From: Mycosphaerella arachidis
Taxonomy: Eukaryota > Ascomycota > Dothideomycetes > Mycosphaerellales > Mycosphaerellaceae
Direction of reading: 5' to 3'
Length of the DNA: 64,000 nucleotides
NCBI GenBank assembly: GCA_001297265.1
Contig: LIHB01000019.1
Location: 126,542-190,541 of the forward strand
A program made the translations under genes and the position numbers. Shown piece by piece: positions 11,118 through 22,412 of this stretch (position 1 is its first letter; each line of letters begins with the position of its first letter). Under the pieces are notes generated by a model. It saw only the letters and a list, made by a program, of their open reading frames with translations, did no database searches and was not told the origin of the DNA.

Positions 11118-13251
11118 ATGATAATGGACGCAACGACACCTCAGACGGTCGCGCAAGCTGTGCAGGCTGCCACTCAACAGGCACAGCAAGCAGCTGCGCA
11201 GCCCTCACCGCCGGTTCAGGCGCCAGCGACTAACCAGAGCTCGACCATCGACAACTTGACATGTCAGTGGCAAGGTTGCGGCGAGCGATGCGATAGCGCT
11301 GAAGCCCTGTATGTAAGTACAACAACTTCGCTGCCCAGTTCGCTGCTAGGTGCAAAGACACATCATGGCGTGTCATGCACAGCACATCAGCGCGACCACT
11401 AACACCTTTGCCAGGACCATGTCTGCGAACGCCACGTCGGCCGCAAGAGCACAAACAACCTCAATCTCACATGCCAGTGGGGCGCTTGCAGGACGACCAC
11501 CGTGAAGCGCGACCACATCACGTCGCATATCCGTGTCCATGTGCCCCTCAAGCCGCACAAGTGTGACTTCTGCGGCAAGGCATTCAAGCGCCCACAGGAT
11601 CTCAAAAAGCACGTCAAGACCCATGCCGATGACAGTGTGCTTATGAACTCGCCTCAACATGGCAACGGCCGCGCTGCTGGTGCGGGCGGCATGGGCGGTG
11701 CCAATGGCAAGCGTGAGCATTCGACCTGCCGAACACTCTAGTACTGTCGGAAACTGACGCGTCCCAGAATCCTCCTACTACCCAGGTGGTCACGACTCGA
11801 TGAACAGCAACCCATACCCATCCTACCAGCCAAGCATACCCAACGGCGCAAACGGCGGCTACCAGGCTGCTGCTGGCAACCAGTATGCCGGCTATGGATC
11901 CGTCTCCTACCCGAACAGCTCAGCGATTGCCGATATTCAGAGCATGGACACCCGCCGACGCGCTATCGAGGCCCTGAACGACTTCCTGGGCGACATCAAG
12001 CGTCGTGCCATCGATCCACACAACTACTACGACGTCGGTCACAGACTTGGCCAGGGTAACTCCCTTCCTCTTCCAGTAGGCGGCGGATACAACACAGGAT
12101 ACCAAAGTAGTGGAGTATACGGTGGCGGTGGTGGTGGTGCAGGCTTCAATACTGCTAGCCTACTTGAATCCTTCAACAGCGCTGGCATGGGCGGTGGGAA
12201 CCACGGTGGTGTCGCGAACCAGGGATACTCGCTGCCACTGCCAAATGCCCGCACCAAGAACGACCTCCAGGACATCGACCGCTTCCTCGAGCAGTTGCAG
12301 GCAACTGTTTACGAGACCAGCAAGGTCTACGAGAACGGAAGCTCTGCAGCAGCCGCTGGCATCCAACAGCCGGGTGTGCATAGTCACTTTGCTGGTGATT
12401 TCAACATGGGCGGCAACCAGAGTCAATACCGCTCGAGCAATAGCCCACCCAACTTCCAACATCACCTAAGCAGCGGTGGTATGGGCAGCGTCAGCGGCTC
12501 GAGCATGGGCGGCGTGACTTCCTCTGCATCTGCGCTCGACACCCCTGCTCTCACTCCGGCCTCCGTCTCTTCATACACCAGCTCAGGTCACTCCCCGATG
12601 TCCAGCCACAGCCGCGCCAGTTTCGGCAGCACGAGTGGCAACATGTATCCAAGTCTGCCTGCGGTGACTGGAATGTCTGATCTTGGCTCGGGTTACCCAA
12701 CCACTACATCGGCCCCAGCATCTGGCCTGGCTTCAGGATTCGAGGGTTTGGATGGCCGTCGCTACAGTGGCGGCAGGCTGCAAAGGCAAGCCCCTGAGAG
12801 CCAGTCGGAAGATACTGAGATGACTGATGCCGACGATGGCAGCCGCACACCAAAGGCGTCCTCACCTGCTGATGCAAAGCGTCCAAAGAGTAAAGGCAAT
12901 TCTAGCATCGACCCTGCACTTCGCGGTGAAGATGAGAAGTCGCCTTCTGACCTTGCATCGACTCCTGCTGCTACTTCCGAAATTGAAGACAAGCGGCAGG
13001 AGGAGTGGGTTGAGAACATCAGATTAATCGAGGCCCTACGCAAGTGGGTCAGCCAACGCCTCGAGAAAGGTGAGTACGAAGACGGCGATGCCGCCGAGGG
13101 AGCTTCGAACGAGGAGGAGATGAAGACGACTGACATCGCGAGACTCGTCGCTGAGAAGATCTCGGCGGAGAATGCAAAGTCAGCTTCACCTACTCCAGCT
13201 GCCGAGAACAAGTCGGAGGATGTCAAATACCCTAGTCTACCATCCGCTTAA
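11118..13251 (+). CDS. pacC: pH-response transcription factor PacC/Rim101
   Basis: Exons are 11118..11312, 11415..11712 and 11768..13251, giving 658 residues; the introns have GTAAGT and GTGAGC donors. ATG 11118 is followed by a second in-frame ATG at 11124 that is an equally possible start. Three C2H2 zinc fingers lie at about residues 47-140; the first is split by intron 1 (Cys49, Cys54, His67, His72), and the third reads CDFCGKAFKRPQDLKKH. The long Gly/Ser/Asn-rich remainder carries two YPSL motifs, at about 458 and 652, of the type bound by PalA. Family knowledge: at alkaline pH the Pal pathway triggers two-step proteolysis, and the N-terminal product activates alkaline genes and represses acid genes in the nucleus. 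Length matches Aspergillus PacC. PacC-type sites upstream suggest autoregulation. Confidence 0.96.
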
Positions 13252-14232
13252 GGTCGGGAGGCAGGTTGAACAGGACTCGGCGTTTTCTGGTGTTGTTGGC
13301 TCCGGCAAGTGAGCTCTACGCTCTGGCCCTAGGTTGATGGCGCGATAGGTCGATGACAGCTCTCACGACTGTATTGCTGTATGGTTTATGGCGTCGGGTA
13401 TCGGTATGATGACTGCCGCAGTGACTTAGAAGAGTATGCGTAGAATGCCGATGCACTTTCAATGTCTACAGGACGTCCTTAAATGCCTTTTGACCCCAAG
13501 CTTACGCGGCCTTGCCTGCATCCTTGCCGCGGCTGGAGTTATTGGTATAAGGCCGACACAGTCCACCACTAGCTTCCGAACTTTCATGCTACACTGCGTC
13601 TCATCCCCGCCAATGTGTCGGTGTCTGTCGTATTGTAACATTCAAATTGTGGTTATCTCATTAGCATAGTTGCAAGCAGTCGGACTTGCTGCCACAAAGC
13701 CGTGCCATCCTTGCTAACAACACGTGTTTGGTACCTCACGCCACCTTCGAGGCACAGAGGTACGTGTAGGCACACTTCTATCGCTTGAGGTAGTCATCAC
13801 ATGTTCATTGCAGCCAGATAGACTACGGACGAATGTTTCTTAGAGGCACACAGCAACTCCTGGGACGATATAACGGGCTTCTGCTTGGCGGCTTCCGGTT
13901 CACGAGGGCATCGCAAGACCAGTAAGAACTTTTCGCATCAAGTGTACGCTCGGATACGAGAGACTTGCCACTTGGGAAACATCCAATACCAACCACCTAC
14001 ATTATTACAACTTTGAGAACTCTGGCAAGAGGATAGCGCAACGACAGATCTCAATCACGACATCTAGTTCGAAATCCAAGTGCTCATCTTCACTCCGGCC
14101 TACGTGCTGTGCTGGACCTATCAGGAGAAACACGATATCGGAGAGTCGAAAGTTCACTGGCAGCTTGCTAAGCAAGGGTGGAAAACTGCCTCATATCAGC
14201 TCACCAAGTTGCTCTGACCCCACCTCTGGACG
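13252..14232. other. Intergenic between pacC and SOD
   Basis: This holds the pacC 3' region and the SOD promoter. No open frame with recognisable coding character was seen. The SOD transcript probably begins in the right part. Confidence 0.55.
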
Positions 14233-14441
14233 ATGCAGCTATTCAACTACTCAGTTCCTCTTCTAGGCCTCTGGCAACAGGCAGGAGACTGGATGTCCAA
14301 TGTTGCACAGTCACGATTGAATTCCATCCAACAAAGGCAAGTTCGATAGTCCCAGGTCAAGTCGGTAGCACGTGGAGGACCAGGTGCTAACGCAGACATC
14401 CTTGCAGCTTGGGTGCCGGTCCAAACGCACAGAACAACACA

Positions 14442-15062
14442 ATGGCGTACTCTCTACCGCAGCTGGGCTACAGCTACGATGCCCTCGAGCCACACTTCGA
14501 CAAGCAGACCATGGAGATCCATCACTCGAAGCACCACCAGACCTATGTGAACAACCTAAACAACCTCCTGAAGGAACACAGCCAGCTCAACACCCTCGAC
14601 GTGGACGATCTTGTTACGAAGCTCGACCAAGTCCCACAGGACAAGCTTAAAGGCGTCCGTAACAACGCCGGTGGCCACTCGAACCACAGCTTCTTCTGGA
14701 AGAACCTCAAGCAAGGCACCTCACTGGACGGCGCTCTCGAGGCAGCCATCAAGAAGGACTTCGGCAGTGTTGAAGACTTCAAAGCGAACTTCGAGAAGGC
14801 GGCGACCACTGTATTCGGCTCCGGTTGGGCCTGGCTTGTCAGCCAGAACGGCACATTGAAGATCGTTACCACGGCGAATCAGGACAGCCCATTGATGGGA
14901 GAGAGCGTGGCTGGCGCGAAGGGCTTCCCCATCGTCGCTTTGGACGTCTGGGAGCACGCGTACTACCTCAAGTACCAAAACCGCCGCCCTGATTACATCA
15001 AGGCTTTCTGGAGCGTCGTGAACTGGGACTTCGCCAAGCAGCGCTTCTCGCAGGTCAAGTAG
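14442..15062 (+). CDS. Fe/Mn-family superoxide dismutase (Mn type)
   Basis: The main exon gives 206 residues from ATG 14442. Metal ligands and signatures are visible: HHSKHH (ligand His27), GHSNHSFFW, FGSGWAWLV and DVWEHAYY (Asp and His ligands). It converts superoxide to peroxide and oxygen. With this start the protein has no mitochondrial presequence, as in fungal cytosolic Mn-SODs. Just upstream there is a good branch point (CTAAC near 14386) and acceptor (CAG, 14405-14407), so a 5' intron is likely. Its best donor is the GC-type AG|GCAAGT at 14337, which would join an ATG at 14233 in frame and add a 46-residue N-terminal extension. Without transcripts the shorter start is safer. The gene is convergent with the ALKBH6-like gene. 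Confidence 0.93.
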   Translation: MAYSLPQLGYSYDALEPHFDKQTMEIHHSKHHQTYVNNLNNLLKEHSQLNTLDVDDLVTKLDQVPQDKLKGVRNNAGGHSNHSFFWKNLKQGTSLDGALEAAIKKDFGSVEDFKANFEKAATTVFGSGWAWLVSQNGTLKIVTTANQDSPLMGESVAGAKGFPIVALDVWEHAYYLKYQNRRPDYIKAFWSVVNWDFAKQRFSQVK

Positions 15063-15175
15063 GCGAGTGCTGGATGATGTTGGTAGGTCGTAGTACCTCC
15101 CAGCATTGCTGGGCCAGTGTTGGAAAAGCGGTAATTTCGCAGAATGGCACACGAGGTGCAGGTCTTGGTGATGCA

Positions 15176-15847
15176 TCAGCTCCTGGCCTTCCCAAATAGC
15201 TTACTTCCGATTGTCGAAACCTTCTTCACGTCTCTAAAAGTCAGACTGATTCTCGTCTCCCTCTCATTCCTCCCTCCGTTAGCGGCAAGTGATTCTCGAA
15301 CCTCCAGCAGGTGCCAGTTCGCGACAGTGCATTGATTCAGCTCCTCATCGACGAGAATGCCTCCAATACCGTGCAAAGTATCGGTATACGCCTTGTTAGT
15401 GGTGACGAGTAAACTTCGAGGCTCCTGCACAACTCTCCACTTGCCTGGGCCATCTTTCTCTGCAATATCCAGGACAACAGTGCCACCCAGGCTGACAGTG
15501 GCAACAACCGGATGGTAAGCCGCACCATCTTCATGCGGCATAATCCCTTGTCCTGGTAGATACTCGTTGATGAGGCAGTGATTCACGCCATGTGGAGCAT
15601 CTGAGAAAAGACCCAAAGCTTTAAAACGAGGTAGGATAGGATGCGTCAGCCAAGCTGGCAGTGCTGAGGTCAATAAGGTATTGTTGGCGGTGAGAGTCGT
15701 AGGCACAGCTTGTAGGCGGCGGTGTGAGAGGGTGATCCAGCGGTTTGCGGGTATCTTTTCCAGTAGGTACTTCTCTTCATCTGACGTGATGAAGTTCGAA
15801 ATGTAGTACATGGTGTCGATGACGTCGGGTATCTTATGGTCTTCCAT
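15176..15847 (-). CDS. ALKBH6-like 2-oxoglutarate/Fe(II) dioxygenase
   Basis: A single exon of 223 residues from ATG 15847. The double-stranded beta-helix iron site is visible: MPHEDG supplies His105 and Asp107, LHGI supplies His159, and the 2-oxoglutarate-binding arginines fall in RISLTFRDV (about 199 and 205). The segment around PHEDGAAYHPVVATVSLG is characteristic of the ALKBH6 branch of AlkB proteins. The precise substrate of that branch is less settled than for other AlkB proteins; roles in nucleic-acid dealkylation have been proposed. Length fits the family. It is divergent from the parvulin gene across 268 bp and convergent with SOD (113 bp). Confidence 0.88.
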   Translation of the reverse strand: MEDHKIPDVIDTMYYISNFITSDEEKYLLEKIPANRWITLSHRRLQAVPTTLTANNTLLTSALPAWLTHPILPRFKALGLFSDAPHGVNHCLINEYLPGQGIMPHEDGAAYHPVVATVSLGGTVVLDIAEKDGPGKWRVVQEPRSLLVTTNKAYTDTLHGIGGILVDEELNQCTVANWHLLEVRESLAANGGRNERETRISLTFRDVKKVSTIGSKLFGKARS

Positions 15848-16115
15848 TGTGATTTGGGCGCCTGTTGGTGGTCAAGGTGCTGATGGTAGTGGCGGGTCAA
15901 CGTTGGCGTAGACCATCCTTGTAGCGTATGCGGCTTCATTCATACGCCAAATTAGAAAGGTCAAACTCCAGTTTAGTCAGCGCCCCGCTTTCCCAAGTCG
16001 CCCTTGCTGCTTAAAGGCTCCGACGAACACACACATTGGATCTTCTTCGGGTAAGGCCAACCTGACTTCACTTTGATTTTTGGTTCGCCCCAAAGACAGC
16101 CCCGTAGTAGGCGAA

Positions 16116-16536
16116 ATGGCGCCCAAAGGCAAGGACAAAGGTAAAGGCAAGGACGCCGGCGATAACGACAAGGCCAAGAAAGGAAAGAAGGACGGATACC
16201 AACAAATCAACGCTCGCCACATTCTCTGCGCAAAGCACTCGAAGAAGGAAGAGGCTTTAGCGAAGCTGAACGATGGAGGCAAGTTCGATGATGTTGCTCG
16301 AGAATTCTCAGAGGATAAGGCCCGAGCGGGTGGTGAGTCTCGTCCGACGGGCGTGTAGAGCACACTTACTAACATGAGCATCAGGAAGCCTTGGATGGAA
16401 GACAAAGGATAGCCTACTTCCTGAGTTCTGGGAGGCAGCAGTGTTGTTACAGCCATCGACGACCGCCAAGCCGGTCTGGACTGAGTGCAAGACCACGGAG
16501 GGCTACCATATCATCATGCTTGAAGGAGGGAAATAG
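16116..16536 (+). CDS. Parvulin-type peptidyl-prolyl isomerase, PIN4/Par14-like
   Basis: Exons are 16116..16332 and 16385..16536, giving 122 residues; the 52-nt intron has GTGAGT, a CTAAC branch point and TCAG. The N terminus is a Lys/Gly-rich basic tail (about 35 residues), as in human PIN4/Par14, probably for DNA or pre-ribosome contact. The rotamase domain follows: ARHILCAKH, FSEDKARAGGSLGW, then GYHIIM at the end. It lacks a WW domain, separating it from Pin1/Ess1. Family knowledge: PIN4 proteins catalyse cis-trans isomerisation of prolyl bonds and associate with ribosome biogenesis and chromatin. Confidence 0.93.
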
Positions 16537-18117
16537 ATCCCAGGTCCTGTCTCGATCTAAGAGAGATGGATGAAGTGTCAAAGGACTCAAGCCTCAGAGA
16601 TTCAATGCTGCTTCTGAAAAGGTCAAATCAGATCGATTCACGGAAAAGGGCCCAAAGGTAATCACACCATGATCCAGACCTTATGGGGCGGCGGCGAAGC
16701 CGCAGTCGTCAGACGCCTGCCTCAGGATAGGGAGACGTCGTCTGGGCATTGACAGAAGTACTGCACGTGGCTCTAATGATTCTTCTCTTGGCTTTCATGG
16801 GTCAAGCTCTTTAAAGTCATACTGGCTGCGTGGTCAACGATAGAACCCAACAGAGCAGAGCCATTGAATTGACATTTACATGGGCTCGGTACCTGCTGCG
16901 GACCATGGATTTAAAACCGATTTCCTCCATGGGGAAGTCGGTAAGGTCCTTCCTACGCGTGACGATTATCGGCAACGAGAGAAGAGAGCTGCTTAGTATA
17001 CCCTCGAGAGCTCGAGAGGCCGATCTGCCGGACGTCAGTGTCTGCCATAGCGCCACGACATACCACCACTCGATGCAACCCTTCGGTCATGACGCGATAT
17101 TTCCCCGTTGCGCGATGTTGACGCTGTCGTCCAGCACGAGGAGCTTAGTCTCGCGCGCCGAATATGTCCGTCCGCTATGAATATAGGTGTGTCTCTATTG
17201 CCACCTGGATTGCTCAAAGGGACAGAGAGTAGCCATATTTGCTATTACACGATGATAGAGACGATACAGAATGCGCTGCACCCTCGCTTATGTCATTGAA
17301 TGACACTGCGAACATAAATGGCGATTTTCCCAATGTTCGCTTGTACCTTGTTATGGTCATTCCGTTTCGCATCAGTCAAATAAGCCAGTGCAGTCCTGCC
17401 CAGTGCACTGAGTATTCATCGATGCTGGTGCAGACACAAACGCAAGATGACCTGCACACACTGATGGCGGTTGGCCGAGCTGCCAGAGAAGCTGATATGC
17501 CGACTCCAGCACCAGCTATCCCGGTGGTCGCTGTTAGCGGCAAATTGTGAGGAGAACCTTGTTGGACATACCTAGTCGGAAGCACAACCTTGGGACAAAG
17601 CTTGGGCTACCGGAGCACGTGTGCGGTGTTCCTGGAGGAGTGCGCACGACAAATATGCGTTGATGGCGCGAGCGTATCGATGACAGTGCGAGTCAACGCT
17701 GTGTGAAGAAGATGCTGAGGCGGCAGCCGCAGGGCCGTGAACAGCAACACGGCGGTGGAGGTAATAAGCGCTCTAGTGCGAGTGCTGTGCCTAGCGCGCG
17801 GCAAGGCGTGTCGAAACTTTCATTTTGTCAAGCGACAGAGCTTCGTCTTGGTCTTCCCGGACCTGCGATGGTCTTGAGACCAGAAAGCCGCGGGCTGCTC
17901 TGTGCGACGTTGCAGAGAGTCGATGCCATGCAAGCTGATCTCTGACATCCAATTTCAACAATAATAAGAACCACCGTAGTCGTATTGCCACGTTCGCGGC
18001 GATGCGTTGGACGAACCGCAGCACCAACACACGCACACGCATCGACTGCAGTATCCGCATCAGCAGCCGGGGTCCTCCAGAGTGCTGATATGGCGCCGGC
18101 CGCCGTTCCAGTAACCG
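16537..18117. other. Intergenic, no supported gene
   Basis: About 1.6 kb between the parvulin and CNL1-like genes, both on the plus strand. Open frames up to 116 codons (16830-17180) lack domains. The last 150 bp are rich in CAG/CAGCA, leading into the Ser/Ala-rich N terminus of the next gene. Confidence 0.55.
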
Positions 18118-18670
18118 ATGCCTTCGTCTTCCCATCGATCGCCTCCAGCAGCAGCAGCGGCGACAGCAGCGTCGCCATCCGCATCGTCGTCAGTCGCAGA
18201 CAACCGGCTGGGTCTGTCGGCACAAGATGTCGCCACGCTCCGCCAGCACCAGCAGCTGGCACACTCCCAGGCGCGGAGCTCCGCCGGATCGCAGGCCAGC
18301 AGCCAGGGCAGGCTGTTGCTCGATCCGGGTAGTCTCCAACTACTGTCGCGACACTTTGATCGCGTCATGCAAGCCATCTCGCAGCGTCTTGAACAGGTGG
18401 GGTCGTCGCGAACGCTATTCTCACTGCTAGCAAAGAACGCCTGCCTGACCTTTGACACAGCTCAACCGCGCGACGGAAACCGCGACACAGGCCCAATACG
18501 ATCGCTCCGGCAATGCCATTCAGATGGCCGACAACGAGATCGCACGCTTCCGAGCTATACTACAACAAATCGACGAGTTGGAGACCGAATTCGACAAGAT
18601 CAAGCGCATTCGAGAGATTGTTCGTGGCTCCCGAGCTCGTGTAGAGCATCTGGAACGACGAATGGGATAA
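18118..18670 (+). CDS. CNL1: BLOC-1 subunit CNL1/BLOC1S4-like coiled-coil protein
   Basis: Exons are 18118..18396 and 18461..18670 (64-nt intron, GTGGGG donor, ACAG acceptor, phase 0), giving 162 residues. The first about 60 residues are low-complexity Ser/Ala/Gln. Then come LLSRHFDRVMQAISQRLEQ and a continuous heptad-like helix ending in DELETEFDKIKRIREIV and RVEHLERRM. The IARF...ILxxxDxLExxFxxI pattern lines up with yeast Cnl1, a component of the BLOC-1 complex that acts in endosomal maturation. The relationship is remote, so other small endosomal coiled-coil subunits such as KxD1-like proteins remain possible; no K-x-D-L motif is seen. Confidence 0.7.
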
Positions 18671-20205
18671 TATCAGGAGAGCTCCTAAGATGCAGCGAAG
18701 TGATTAACATATATGGGTGGGTTGTTGACTTGTACCGGCGTTCTGGACAAAGATCGGAGAGCCTCACGGCACATATACCCTTTGTTTGCAGCTATGTGGT
18801 TGTTCTATATACATTCATTGATGCAGAAGTAAGGCTGTTGCTCCAGTCGCGGCATGTGTCAGCAGAAGCTGAGCATGGCTGTGATGCTTTTCACCACGAC
18901 TGAGGTTTATGAATGGTTCAGCAGAGCATGGACTGCTAGCCCTCAGTCACACGATTCGACGGACCACCACAATCTTGCGAACGATTCTGCTCGACGTAGC
19001 GTAGAACTTACCGTCCCGCCGGTCTGGTGAGCCTCATGGCGGGTGTTTTGGTTCCTGTATCATACAAGTGTCAGGCTCTTCATCTCACTTCATCACGAGA
19101 CATCAAACACCAGATGGCTAATGATGCTTCGAGGTTGAGACGCACCACTCAGAAATTTCGCACTTGGCCGCATGTGCACTGATTCAATCGTCAAAAGTAT
19201 TCGAAGAAGGTGCGTGTACCCAAAGATTTTCAAACAGCAGCACGAACGGTTCATCCAGGTCAGGGGGCAACAGACCGCGATGCTGCCATTCACTTTGCTG
19301 TGTGCGGCGCGAGAGTTACCCCGAGCCTACCGACACACCATTTCAATGCGAAGAACACGAATAGATTTACGAGAGCGAGGCTTCGTGGCTGCGTTTTTAT
19401 CAATTTGCGTCCCTTGAACATGAGCCGCGTTCCCCTCCTCTCAGCACTACTGGGAACCGCCAGAACCTCGTGGACGGCATTTGCGGATGACTACGCCTGC
19501 GCGACCCATAAGTACTTTCGTGCTGTCACAATGGCATTCTTGTCAATGCCTTTCGGGCGCCAGAGTACAGGGTCTCTATACTCGTACTCAGGCCAGAAAA
19601 CGGGGGTGCCACCCTTCCTCCATTGCAAGCTGGTGGCACTACTTGAAGCGACATCTGCGAGCTGCCAAGCCATACGTTGGTAACTGGTGGCGTAGCCACT
19701 ATGTCCAGGCTTTAGACTGGCCCAGTGTGCATACTCGCTAGACGGCAGCGCCACGCCGACAAGGGGCGTCGCAGGAGACAGCTCGACGGTCCCTGCCAGC
19801 TTATATTTGGCGTGACAGGCAAGGAAACACGCTTCTGGACTGAATGGATCAACGCATGGCTGCCGAGACCAGCATCGACACCGCGTGGTCGTTTTGATGG
19901 ATGGGCAAAAGCTACATGCCAAGGCTTTGCTTACCAGCTCTGTGCATTTATACCCTTGCCCAAACTGTTGGTTCGTGTAACATGTCACAACATATTTCCG
20001 CCACGCTGACTTTCAATGGGTGAATCAGACCAATAGACACGCACACGCATAACATCGCTGATGAGCCGTGGGTAGAGGTGGGAGCTCATCAGACTCTGGA
20101 CGAGCAAAAGCCGTTCACATGCAAATCAGGCGATCAGTCCACATTTAGTAAAGTGATGCAGCCAGCCACATATGATAATACAGCTGGCTCAGCTCTTCCG
20201 TAACC
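18671..20205. other. Intergenic, no supported gene
   Basis: About 1.5 kb. The longest frame (19491-19988, minus, 165 codons) begins with a non-ATG codon and shows no recognised domain; overlapping plus frames of similar length argue it is chance. Nothing else was identified. Confidence 0.5.
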
Positions 20206-21933
20206 ATGTCTTCAGCTACAAGATCTTGCTTGATATATTGGCTTGCTCTCCTGTACTTCCTCCTGACGGCCCCGGACGGCTCGCTCGCTCAAGCTGATTC
20301 TTTAACTTTCAATGATACAATGGCAGAAACCTCGGCATCTCATTTAGCCAGCTACAAGAGGATAATAATCTGTTGTGATGGCACTTGGCTGGCAGCTGAC
20401 CAGGGCGAAAGCACACCACCGTCCAACGTGGCCAAGATAGCAAGGGCAATTGCTCCCAATGGACTTGATGGGAAGAATGGGCTCGTGAAGCAGATAGTCT
20501 CATATCACTCTGGACTCGGCAGCGGAGATCTTGCAACGCAAAAGGCTCTCTATGGTAAGTGGCGCCTCGATAGTGACTGTAGCTACTAAATGTTGCAGGG
20601 GGTCTCGGCTGGGGGCTGGATCACGATGTGACTGAAGTATACGATTTCATTGCCAACAACTACGAGCCGGGCGATGAGCTGTTTTTCTTCGGATTCTCGC
20701 GAGGAGCTTTTACTGTCCGGTCGGCTGCTGCTCTTGTATCAAATGTCGGCATCTTGTCTGCCGTCAATATGAACCAGTTCCACTCCATGTGGGCGGCCTG
20801 GAGAGCTCGAGACAACAAAAGGCCCTTCCAGGAAGCAGCTTGGTACAGAGACAATAAAGACCAGCTGAAGCTGGAGAATGTACAGGTCAAGGTTATTGGA
20901 GTTTGGGACACAGTCGGAGCCCTTGTATGTGCTGCTCGGCGGGTAATGACCTATTATCGCTGACATTGAGTGCAGGGCGTACCGAGATGGCCAGTAGTGA
21001 GCTGGCTACAGAGGTTCAACATTGGTCTAAACAGAAAATACGAGTTCCACGACACATCAGTATCAAGCAGTAAGTCAGGACACCCGCTGTTCGGTGCAGC
21101 ACTAATGCGACTGCTCGCAGACATCGACTATGCATTCCAGGCATTAGCACTGGACGAGAAGCGGTTGACCTTCCCACCAACACTTTGGCACAAAGTCGAC
21201 GGTGGTCCAGCTGTCGACCTTCAGCAGTGTTGGTTCCCGGGGGTGCATAGTAATATTGGCGGCCAGACAGAGGAGCCTTTGAAGGACACTGATCGCAGTC
21301 AGATCGGAGCAAATACGCTTGCCTGGATAGTCGGTCTCCCAAGACTATCGTTGTTCATGACATCGTGGACTTACGTGATAGCAGATTGATAACCTCTCTG
21401 ACATGCTGACTTTCGAGGATGGCGCTATCAGGAACATAGTAGAGGAGCACGCGCATGCTCTTGAACAGAATCGCGTTCCAGATGGCTGGGGTTGTGGTAA
21501 GATAGTGGACAATTTTGCTGGCTGGACGGGCACCTTCTTCAGGTTACTTGGCACGGCCGTACGCACCCCTGGTCAATATACTAAAGATGCTGGCAGCGGT
21601 AGACTGGGCGCGACGAATGAGTCCATGCATCCAATGGTTCGTATCCGCAAGGAACGTCTGAACAATTGGAACCCTCCGTCACTCGATCGCTTGAACTACA
21701 AGCCAGTGGTCCCGGGCCAGAGGATTCATTGGAGGAAGCAAGGAGTTGATATACCAGAATACACGATTCCGGCCAAAACCATGATCGTATCCATGGACTC
21801 AGGTGGTGAGCCTCGCTTTGGCACCAGGCAGGGTCTTGGGAGGTCGTTGTGTCCAAGTAGCATACTGCAACGGCTGGACAACATTACTGCCGCGAAGGAG
21901 GACCCTGTGGTTGACGGGCACGATGAATTGTAG
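20206..21933 (+). CDS. DUF2235 (Tle1-like) alpha/beta hydrolase, secretory-looking
   Basis: Five exons: 20206..20554, 20599..20924, 20976..21069, 21121..21329 and 21385..21933, giving 508 residues with every junction in frame. The last intron uses a GTCGGT donor and is least certain. The core is the DUF2235 hydrolase fold: IIICCDGTW near the start, nucleophile elbow GFSRGA (Ser about 149), VWDTVGAL (Asp) and CWFPGVHSNIGG (His), the arrangement of the Tle1 phospholipase family. Residues 1-28 form a hydrophobic signal-like segment ending SLAQA, unusual since most fungal members begin near the DGTW motif; an alternative start is the internal Met at about residue 38. The substrate is unknown; lipid esters are plausible. 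Confidence 0.88.
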
Positions 21934-22412
21934 ATGATTCGGCATTGCAGATGGATCGGAGCTGCCCATGTTCTCCTACTTGCTTCCATTGGTCTTCGGG
22001 CGGCAGTCGAGCACTGGGAAGTTGGGTACATATTCTCACAATTACACGCTGTTTTTTACGCAGGATTTCGATGATTAATGTGCATGGACCGTTCAGCGAC
22101 CCTGGCGTTCTCACTCGATCGGCAAATCAAGAGCAATGCTTGACGACCAGCCGCAGGATCCGGACAGGACAATCCATGTGCATAACAAGGGTTTTGTGTT
22201 AATTCGTGATCGCAGGTCGGACAAACAACATGCCGTGCTCTGACGCGTGGAGAAGCTCGAAACTTCGTCATCAATCGCCGCCTCTTGCACGCACGCTGAC
22301 ATGCACATTGCGTGCTCCTTTCTGGTAGGCAACCTGTTTCTTACCTTTCAACGACCACGTCCTCATCTTCTCTCTATTTCACTTGTGTTTGTTCGTCCTT
22401 TGGTAGTTCAAG
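21934..22412. other. Promoter region of the fasciclin gene
   Basis: A spacer between two plus-strand genes. The last about 70 bp are pyrimidine-rich (CTTTC/CTCTC tracts), as is common just upstream of fungal translation starts. No gene was seen. Confidence 0.5.

Noticed and set aside
19491..19988. 165-codon minus-strand open frame
   Set aside because: It starts at a non-ATG codon, contains no recognised motif, and overlaps plus-strand frames of similar length.
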